Shown: in pieces, positions 41,636 through 47,742 of the stretch
How positions within the stretch are numbered: position 1 is the first letter of the stretch
Layout of the letters: every line of letters starts with the position of its first letter
DNA from: an uncultured Helcococcus sp.
Lineage (GTDB): Bacteria > Bacillota > Clostridia > Tissierellales > Peptoniphilaceae
Direction of reading: 5' to 3'
DNA length: 47,742 nucleotides
NCBI GenBank assembly: GCA_937926545.1
Contig: CALAZW010000024.1
Coordinates: 1-47,742, forward strand
Translations under genes and position numbers: made by a program
The notes under the pieces: generated by a model
Told to the model about the DNA's origin: nothing
Seen by the model: the letters and a program-made list of their open reading frames with translations, nothing else
Database searches by the model: none

Positions 41636-41684
41636 CAAAATTTGTGACTTTTTGTTGCTTTTGTTGTGGTTTTGTGTGGTTTTA
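41636..41684 (-). other. C-rich, G-poor tract downstream of the helicase gene (possible Rho-dependent termination)
   Basis: On the minus strand the RNA after the helicase stop is almost only A and C (runs such as AAACCACACAAAACCACAAC) with two or three G in nearly 50 bases. No intrinsic terminator stands after that 3-kb gene. An unstructured C-rich tract is the kind of sequence Rho loads on. Confidence 0.4.
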
Positions 41685-44600
41685 TTAGTTCACCCTTTTA
41701 AGACTTGATTTTCTTATTATAGTTTCCGGTATTTCATTGTCCATTTTAAGGACCATCTCTATTGGGTTACTTCCCTCATGGGACTCATATCTAGCCCTTC
41801 CCAAGAAAATATAGGGAGCCGCTGCTCCATATTGATTCTTATGTTCTCTAACGAAAAGAAGAATCTTATGATTAGGATCTTTTGACAGGTATCTTTTACC
41901 TGTATTAGAACTAAGGCTGGTAGTGGTTTGGGACTCCCAATTGAAATATCTCGAGTTTATAGCATAGTCATTGTACATGGTTGTCGGTAGGTAGTCTTGC
42001 TCATTCTTGTTTATAGTAATGAAAAATAAGTCAGTATGCTTGTCTTCCACATATAGGACTCCCTGCCTAATAGGATACTTATAGTCCTCTCTGGTTTTTC
42101 CAAAAGCCACCATAACATCTTCTAGGCTATAAGAGGCATAGATATCCAGGGGTACCTGCTCATCTTCATAGGGAATTTCTATGTTTTCTAGACTAGACAA
42201 ATTAAGGTCTATTAAATCTAAGACTTCCTCTTTAATTGATCTATTATTCTTTTTAAGTCTTTCTAGATAATAGCCATAGCCCTTGTCAGCCACATCTCCC
42301 CAAAGGCAGTAATGGAACATACCTAGTTTTTTTCTTTCCAGACTATCAAATTTTTTCAAATCCATATCCTCTGTTAAAAGTCTTTTATAAAAACTTAAAA
42401 GTCTATAGGAGTCAACTGCTTCCATTCTCCTAAGTCCGGCCTTCAATCTAGTAAAATCATCAGCCTTAAAATCTTCTATCTGGTCTACTTGATTTAGTAG
42501 ATCATAAAAAGAATACTTGGAATAAAACCTCTTCCTATCTAAGTTATAGTTCTTTAAAAAATTTGACAGATTCAAACTATCAGTAAAATTATAGTTATAA
42601 TTCTCCAACATCTTTCTTAAATCTCTAATATTAAAAACAGCTGACCTAATGTTATCCAAAACATATTCCTTGGCAAGCTTTTCCATCCTAATGTGGCATC
42701 CAGCTGGCATATTGGGAAAATCATCCTTTATTTCTTTTTCTATGCTCCTAGATGTCCTTCCTGTTAGCGCCCTATACTTAAAGGCAAAATCATAATTGGC
42801 ATGAGCATGACCTACAAAATCTAAGACTGTTAAAACTTCCTTGTCATCATCTAGCCTTAACCCCCTTCCCAGCTGTTGAATAAAAATAGTCAGAGATTCT
42901 GTGGGTCTTAAAAATAAGATGGTATCAACACTGGGAAGATCTACCCCCTCATTAAAAAGATCCACAGTGAAAATACATCTTATCTCCCCTGATAGAAGCT
43001 GATTTTTTATTTTTATTCTATCCTCTCTATCTATCCTAGAGTGAAGGGATCTTGAAGGAATATTTAATTTATTAAAGGCTTGGGCCATAAAATCTGCATG
43101 GTCAATACTAACACAAAATCCTAAGGCCTTAAAATCCTCCATATCCTTTAAATATCTTTTCATAGCCCCTACTATGGTGGTAACCCTTTGGTGGTTTTTA
43201 GTGTAAACACCTTCCAATTGACTTATATCATAGCCTCCTGCTCCCCATTTAATATTGGCCAAGTCAACAGAGTCCGTAACTGCAAAATAATGAAAAGGAC
43301 AAAGTAACTTTCTATCTATAGCATCATAGAGCCTAATCTCTGAAGCCACCCTATTATTAAAGTAAACTTTGATATCCTTTCCATCCATTCTCTCAGGTGT
43401 GGCCGTAAGCCCTAAGAGAATATGAGGATCCAAATAAGATAGGACTTTGTCATAGGATGAGGCTGCCGAGTGGTGGGTCTCATCAATAACCACATAGTCA
43501 AAATAATCTCTTTTGAAGTCCTTATATCTATCTTGTGATACCAAGCTTTGAATGGATACAAAAATATGGTTATAGTCGCTGGGAAGCTGGCCATCAACCC
43601 ATAATTCTCCAAAGTTTTGATTCTTTAAAACATTTCTAAAACTAAAAAGCGCCTGGTCTAAAATCTCTTTTCTATGGGCTACGAAAAGTAGCCTTGTATC
43701 TTTTTTAGCAAGAATTCTCTTATAGTCAAAGGCCGCAAGAAGAGTCTTACCTGTACCGGTTGCCGCCACTACCAAGTTTTTATAGGATCCATAGACTTCC
43801 CTTTCCCTACTTAAATCTTCAAGGATTTGCCTTTGGTGGGAAAAGGGTTTTAAGTCAAAAAACACATACTCTAAATTACTTGTCCTAGTAGGCTTCAAGG
43901 CGCTTTTGAGAAGTTTTTGATCTTGATCTTTTTCCGGGTCAAATCTTATAAAGTCGTCATCATTCCAATAACTAGTATAGGTGGCCACCAATTGTTTTAT
44001 AACATCTGGACTGGTATATTCCGACACCTTAAGATTCCACTCCAGCCCATTGGACATGGCTGGGTTAGAAATATTTGAAGATCCTATGTAGGCTGTACTA
44101 AATCCTGTTTTTCTCTTAAAATAATAGGCCTTGGCATGGAGCCTAGTCCTCTTGGTATCATAGGATATTTTTATTTCTGTATTATCTAACTTGGCCAGTT
44201 CTACTATAGCCTTATAGTCTGATGCTCCCATATAGGAGGTGGTGATTACTTTTAATTTCTTATTTTTTGTAAACTCCTTCAAATCATTATAGATAAGCCT
44301 GAGTCCGCTATATTTTATAAAGGACACTAAAAAATATATCTCATCTGCTGTTTTTATTTCCCTGGCAAACTCACTTTCCAAGGAGGGACCATCTGAACCT
44401 GTAAATAAAATTGTATTGGCTATAGAAGTTCTAGGTCTATTTTCAGCCAGATATTCCAGCTTATCTTCCTCTTTTGAAAAGGCTACTAATTCTACTGGTT
44501 GATCTTTTTCATAGTAGAAATCTTCCAGGTCTAAGGACTCATTTAATTTCTTTATATAAGCTCTTTTTTCCTCCTCATCGTCTATGGAGGACAGCTTGGC

Positions 44601-44738
44601 CCTAATCTTTCTATCAAAATTCAAGGATAAATTCTTATCGAAATCACTTTTATCAAGCTTTCTTAGTCTTGAGTTATCCTTACTTAGTTTTTTTCTATCT
44701 CTTATATCTATTATTTTTTCATATATTCCATCTTCCAT
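41685..44738 (-). CDS. PLD-nuclease/SF2 helicase/DUF3427 fusion protein
   Basis: A 1017-residue protein. Residues 100-260 form a phospholipase-D-like nuclease domain with one HKD-type motif, His201 and Lys203 in LHAKAYYFKR followed by GSSNISNP. Residues 300-660 form a superfamily 2 helicase: Walker A AATGTGKTLL near 325, VIDETHH at 417-423, TATPERMDG, and QQLGRGLRLD. The C-terminal third is the DUF3427 region with NWESQTTTS and FVREHKNQYG. This architecture is widespread, sporadic and resembles restriction or phage-defence helicases, but its function is not established. It is a lone gene flanked by lipoproteins, with no methylase. Confidence 0.88.
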   Translation of the reverse strand: MEDGIYEKIIDIRDRKKLSKDNSRLRKLDKSDFDKNLSLNFDRKIRAKLSSIDDEEEKRAYIKKLNESLDLEDFYYEKDQPVELVAFSKEEDKLEYLAENRPRTSIANTILFTGSDGPSLESEFAREIKTADEIYFLVSFIKYSGLRLIYNDLKEFTKNKKLKVITTSYMGASDYKAIVELAKLDNTEIKISYDTKRTRLHAKAYYFKRKTGFSTAYIGSSNISNPAMSNGLEWNLKVSEYTSPDVIKQLVATYTSYWNDDDFIRFDPEKDQDQKLLKSALKPTRTSNLEYVFFDLKPFSHQRQILEDLSREREVYGSYKNLVVAATGTGKTLLAAFDYKRILAKKDTRLLFVAHRKEILDQALFSFRNVLKNQNFGELWVDGQLPSDYNHIFVSIQSLVSQDRYKDFKRDYFDYVVIDETHHSAASSYDKVLSYLDPHILLGLTATPERMDGKDIKVYFNNRVASEIRLYDAIDRKLLCPFHYFAVTDSVDLANIKWGAGGYDISQLEGVYTKNHQRVTTIVGAMKRYLKDMEDFKALGFCVSIDHADFMAQAFNKLNIPSRSLHSRIDREDRIKIKNQLLSGEIRCIFTVDLFNEGVDLPSVDTILFLRPTESLTIFIQQLGRGLRLDDDKEVLTVLDFVGHAHANYDFAFKYRALTGRTSRSIEKEIKDDFPNMPAGCHIRMEKLAKEYVLDNIRSAVFNIRDLRKMLENYNYNFTDSLNLSNFLKNYNLDRKRFYSKYSFYDLLNQVDQIEDFKADDFTRLKAGLRRMEAVDSYRLLSFYKRLLTEDMDLKKFDSLERKKLGMFHYCLWGDVADKGYGYYLERLKKNNRSIKEEVLDLIDLNLSSLENIEIPYEDEQVPLDIYASYSLEDVMVAFGKTREDYKYPIRQGVLYVEDKHTDLFFITINKNEQDYLPTTMYNDYAINSRYFNWESQTTTSLSSNTGKRYLSKDPNHKILLFVREHKNQYGAAAPYIFLGRARYESHEGSNPIEMVLKMDNEIPETIIRKSSLKRVN

Positions 44739-44803
44739 AACAACCTCATATATACTTATTTTTTTCTATATATATGATCATATCAGATTTGTTAAAAAGA
44801 TCA

Positions 44804-44830
44804 TAAAAAAAGAGACCTAAGTCTCTTTTT
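44804..44830 (-). terminator. terminator after the 610-residue lipoprotein gene
   Basis: Perfect 10-base arms (44807-44816 with 44821-44830) around CTAA, overlapping the stop codon and followed by T on the minus strand. Confidence 0.85.
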
Positions 44831-46649
44831 CAACTCCTATAGGCCTAGCTATAGACAGTCTATTTTGTCTAATATTATATATAAGATCGAAGTTCACTTC
44901 TAAATCATCCTTGCTTACTACTCCTCTGATTTTACCCTTATCAACCTTCAGATACATTGGTTCAAAGTATTTATATTCCCTTGGAATATCTGAAAGATTT
45001 GGTGAATAGTAGACCCTGGAGTTTAAAATTTTTCCATCCTTGTCCTTGGAACTAATAGTTAGCATCTCCAATATATTTTCGTTTTCCAAGCCTATAATCT
45101 CCACTTGTGGTGGCCTAGCGCTTTTACCACAACCTATCCTAATTTTTTCCTGGCCTCCATATTTCATAAAATATACTTCATATTTGTCATCCAACTTATA
45201 GTCTATAATAAATGTTCCCTTATAAAGATCACTCTTATATAGATATTTTCCATCTTCTAACTGGTCTAGGTTAAAAGATTCAAATACATAGTTAGTCTTA
45301 TTTTCTTCCAGGTTTATCTCCATTTGACCTATTTCTTCCATGAAATTACTTTCCATTAAGACTTCTCTGTCCTTCTTTTCCATTTTTTCATAAAAAACTT
45401 TAGGATCTAAGTTTTTTACCCTACTTCTTTCATCTGAATTTATAGCCAAATCAGTATTACCTGCAACCACGTAGAACCTTGGATCTTCTCCCTCTTCCTT
45501 TTCATAGCTTATGGTCCTATAGGAAATCTTATCATCTTCCTTATAGTAAAGAGGAATGGTTACCAACTTATTATCCACCTGCCAATAGTAGGGAGCAAAA
45601 TAAGGGTAGTTTACTAAAAGCCTTTCCAGTTCATATAAATCCTCTATATTTATTTTTTCTGCCTTGTCTTCTATCCTAGCTACTTCCAAGGGAAATGACT
45701 TATTGGACTTGGCCCCCCTAAAGGATCTGGCCATAAGATCTTCCATGTTCAAGTCTTTCTCCAACTGATTAGTAGAATTGTCCTGGTCTAATGAATTGGC
45801 ATAACTTAGGGACTCATTTTCTGTATCAAAGCGAATATAGCTTACAAATCCCTTACCATTTAAGTCCAGGATATTTAAAACTACCTGTTTATTGGCATAC
45901 TTATATATGGAAAATACCAGCCTTTCATTTTCTTCCAAAATATCTAAGACCCTATTTGCATGTTCATACTTTCTAAATTGATCTATGCTTATTAATTGGC
46001 CTCCATGGGTAATTAGCCCTCCCACATCAAGGTTAACATAGGCATCTTGAATATTTACCTGGTTTGAAGTCACTTCTTTTATCTCTAAGAGATCAGCCTC
46101 TCTAGGATCATATTTTTGTAGCTCAAATAAACTATTGTTATTTACATACTTTATTTGATACTTGCCATTTTCCTGTCTGCTAAATGATACTATAGGATAA
46201 TGTTCATCTATTAAATTTATATTTGTTCCCATAACCGTTACAAGTTTTATTTGTGGAAAATCTTCTTTTTTATTTGACAAAACCAAGACACTTCCCTGGT
46301 CATTGGTAAAGGTTTCTTCCCACTCATAATCGGCATATTGTAAATCTATATTTACCTTGTCCAGGGAGTTTTCTGTAAAGAGGTAAAAACACGGTCTTTC
46401 CTCCTTGGCAGAATTATTTATATAAATAAGAAAGTCTTCCCTACCATCGGCAGTAAAGTCTCCCCATACTCCCTGCTCTAAAAACTTCTCATCCTTTAAT
46501 TCAAGTAAAATTTTAGCCTTAATCTTATCCTTGCCCTCAAGTTTTTTATCTTCTATGGGATCTAACCCCACCTCTTCAGGACTCTTGCTCTCACAAGCTG
46601 ATAATAATAAGATTAAAACAAAGATTGTTCCTATAACTTTTTTTCTCAT
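44817..46649 (-). CDS. large hypothetical lipoprotein with an FG-GAP-like segment
   Basis: A 610-residue lipoprotein with lipobox LSAC (Cys19). Near residue 64 the stretch GDFTADGREDFLIYI resembles a VCBS/FG-GAP calcium-binding blade, and a weaker similar unit (VLNILDLNGKGFVSYI) occurs near 258, which suggests a beta-propeller-like fold. The rest is beta-rich with no catalytic motif. AAGGATAGA lies before the ATG. It precedes the helicase gene, but its terminator should keep it separate. Function unknown; surface binding is a guess. Confidence 0.7.
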   Translation of the reverse strand: MRKKVIGTIFVLILLLSACESKSPEEVGLDPIEDKKLEGKDKIKAKILLELKDEKFLEQGVWGDFTADGREDFLIYINNSAKEERPCFYLFTENSLDKVNIDLQYADYEWEETFTNDQGSVLVLSNKKEDFPQIKLVTVMGTNINLIDEHYPIVSFSRQENGKYQIKYVNNNSLFELQKYDPREADLLEIKEVTSNQVNIQDAYVNLDVGGLITHGGQLISIDQFRKYEHANRVLDILEENERLVFSIYKYANKQVVLNILDLNGKGFVSYIRFDTENESLSYANSLDQDNSTNQLEKDLNMEDLMARSFRGAKSNKSFPLEVARIEDKAEKINIEDLYELERLLVNYPYFAPYYWQVDNKLVTIPLYYKEDDKISYRTISYEKEEGEDPRFYVVAGNTDLAINSDERSRVKNLDPKVFYEKMEKKDREVLMESNFMEEIGQMEINLEENKTNYVFESFNLDQLEDGKYLYKSDLYKGTFIIDYKLDDKYEVYFMKYGGQEKIRIGCGKSARPPQVEIIGLENENILEMLTISSKDKDGKILNSRVYYSPNLSDIPREYKYFEPMYLKVDKGKIRGVVSKDDLEVNFDLIYNIRQNRLSIARPIGVEKET

Positions 46650-46706
46650 TCTATCCTTCCACCCCTTAATAACTACCTTTATTCTACATGATAGACCTTT
46701 CTAATA

Positions 46707-46759
46707 CCATAATACTATAAAAAAAGCATTGAATCTTCTTCTTTTTTATAGTATTATGG
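46707..46759. repeat. long inverted repeat in the divergent gap before the MATE gene
   Basis: A 20-base left arm (46707-46726) and 19-base right arm (46741-46759) are complementary apart from one extra A, with a 14-base loop. Both neighbouring genes point away from it, so it is not a normal terminator, and no T run follows either arm. It may be an operator, a leader hairpin or a remnant of a small mobile repeat. Confidence 0.75.
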
Positions 46760-46843
46760 AAACTGATTTTAAAAAAATACTAGTAAAATAATGAATTTAC
46801 ATATACAATGTCTAGTATATTTAAAACAAATAAAGGAGGGCTT

Positions 46844-47742
46844 ATGGCATTTGATAAGAAGAAAAGATATTTAAAAGACACGTTTAGAGTTGCCATACCT
46901 AGTATAGTAGAACACATAGCCAATGTTATTGTTGGTTTTGCTGACACTATAATGGTTGCAGTTCTTGGAACCGCAGCAACAGCATCAGTTGGAATAAATG
47001 CTACTATTACCTGGTTTTTACTGGCATGCTCAACTTTATTTGCAGTTGGAACAACTGTTCAGGTCGCCCAAAGTATAGGGGCCAATAATGAGAAAAGAGC
47101 TAAAAGAGCTACTATAAATGGTTTATCCAGTGGCTTTATTGCCTTCACTGTAATCTTTGTAATAACATTTTTACTGGCTAAGTTTATACCTGGCTGGTTG
47201 GGAGCGGACAGTGAAATAATGGATGACGCAGTAACCTACTTAAGAATCTGGAGTCTATCAATTATCCCCATGTTTTCCGGTATAGTTGCCTCTAGTGTTC
47301 TAAGAGCTATTGGAAATACTAAGGTTCCCATGTTGGTTGCTTTTTTTATTAACATTCTGAATATAATAGGAAACTTTTTACTTATATATGATACAAGGGT
47401 GGTTACTCTTCCCCTTACCAAGTATTCATTTAGACTTTGGGGGGCTAATCTGGGAGTTACCGGAGCTGCAATATCAACAGCTATGGCCAACTCTTTAGGT
47501 GGAATAATCATGGTTACCCTGCTATTTAATGGATCGCAAAAAATACATTTGCATTTTAGTGACTTATTCAAGTTTGAAAAAGTTCTATTAAAACATATAA
47601 ATAAAACTGGTACTCCTGCAGCTGGTCAAGATATGGTTACCAACTTTGGACAGGTTCTCTATCAAAAGATGGTTTCAACCTTGGGTACTATCCAAATAGC
47701 TGCCCATCACTTGGCAACCACAGCTGAATCCTTATCTTATAT
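46844..47742 (+). CDS. MATE-family efflux transporter, N-terminal part (cut by window end)
   Basis: The reading frame starts at ATG 46844, with AAAGGAGGG five bases upstream, and stays open to the window end, giving 299 residues of a usual 440-460. The product is a MATE/NorM-type multidrug antiporter: FRVAIPSIVEHIANVIVGFADTIMVAVLG is the first helix pair (given here in part), then AQSIGANNEKRAKRA, SVLRAIGNTKVPM and GAAISTAMAN follow in the family order. At least seven membrane helices are visible. It exports organic cations or drugs with sodium or proton entry. Divergent from the 610-residue lipoprotein gene. Confidence 0.93.
   Translation, partial: MAFDKKKRYLKDTFRVAIPSIVEHIANVIVGFADTIMVAVLGTAATASVGINATITWFLLACSTLFAVGTTVQVAQSIGANNEKRAKRATINGLSSGFIAFTVIFVITFLLAKFIPGWLGADSEIMDDAVTYLRIWSLSIIPMFSGIVASSVLRAIGNTKVPMLVAFFINILNIIGNFLLIYDTRVVTLPLTKYSFRLWGANLGVTGAAISTAMANSLGGIIMVTLLFNGSQKIHLHFSDLFKFEKVLLKHINKTGTPAAGQDMVTNFGQVLYQKMVSTLGTIQIAAHHLATTAESLSY

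Noticed and set aside
47236..47571. 111-codon open frame on the minus strand near the end
   Set aside because: It is antisense to the MATE gene, whose frame is open throughout with clear family motifs.
1..47742. tRNA, rRNA, insertion sequences, prophage or integrase genes
   Set aside because: No transposase, integrase or phage structural motif appears in any coding frame, and reading the gaps showed no tRNA-like cloverleaf. A dedicated tRNA search was not possible here.

Overview
The window is AT-rich, gene-dense bacterial chromosome with very regular AGGAGG-type ribosome binding sites, short intergenic gaps and many compact intrinsic terminators. It reads as a low-GC Gram-positive (Bacillota) fermentative anaerobe. 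Several PTS systems, a glycine-reductase-related gene, surface flavin-dependent fumarate-reductase-like lipoproteins and a gut-type aromatic amino acid decarboxylase fit a host-associated member of Tissierellia/Clostridia (Peptoniphilaceae-like). That placement is inference. I see no tRNA, rRNA, insertion sequence, prophage or CRISPR array.

Layout. (1) 1-6871, minus strand: an eight-gene PTS operon with a PRD regulator, a separate fructose/mannitol-type EIIA, Lac/Cel-type EIIB, EIIC and EIIA, a stand-alone GrdB N-terminal domain, an M20 dipeptidase and a glycosylasparaginase. I read it as a locus for uptake and breakdown of N-linked glycan remnants such as GlcNAc-Asn or GlcNAc-peptides. (2) 7018-9011: LacI-family regulator and ribokinase, with a well-defined promoter and operator between them. 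(3) 9051-14919: flavin reductase lipoprotein, nitroreductase and pirin, small lipoprotein, CorA-like transporter, Nudix hydrolase. (4) 14949-21057, minus: alpha-glucoside PTS EIICB, 6-phospho-alpha-glucosidase (GH4), a small membrane protein, two overlapping RpiR regulators and AnmK. (5) 21245-28256: methyltransferase and DUF1905 pair, hotdog thioesterase, tryptophan-decarboxylase-like PLP enzyme, HAD phosphatase, histidine phosphatase, HxlR/flavin reductase divergent pair, DEAD-box RNA helicase. (6) 28780-33461: a Trp-rich polytopic membrane protein behind a structured leader, a hypothetical gene, a GNAT, then dhaKLM. (7) 33508-38768: a second flavin reductase with two FMN-binding domains, an esterase, xpt, PadR plus HAAS-domain protein, a HAD phosphatase. 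(8) 38844-46649, minus: four lipoproteins of unknown function, a small Cys-rich protein and a large PLD-SF2 helicase-DUF3427 protein. (9) 46844-end: a MATE efflux pump cut by the window edge.

The gene content describes a scavenger. Glycopeptides, alpha-glucosides, anhydro-MurNAc, dihydroxyacetone, a ribose-like sugar and xanthine are taken up or salvaged. Electrons can be discarded on the cell surface through flavinylated reductases. The parts most worth following up are the glycosylasparaginase/PTS/GrdB-fragment operon with its split regulator, the membrane protein with the switch-like leader at 28640-28780, the decarboxylase whose ribosome binding site is separated from its start by a hairpin, and the long inverted repeat before the MATE gene. 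Two stretches above 300 bases lack genes (28257-28779 and 30849-31471) and are described as features.
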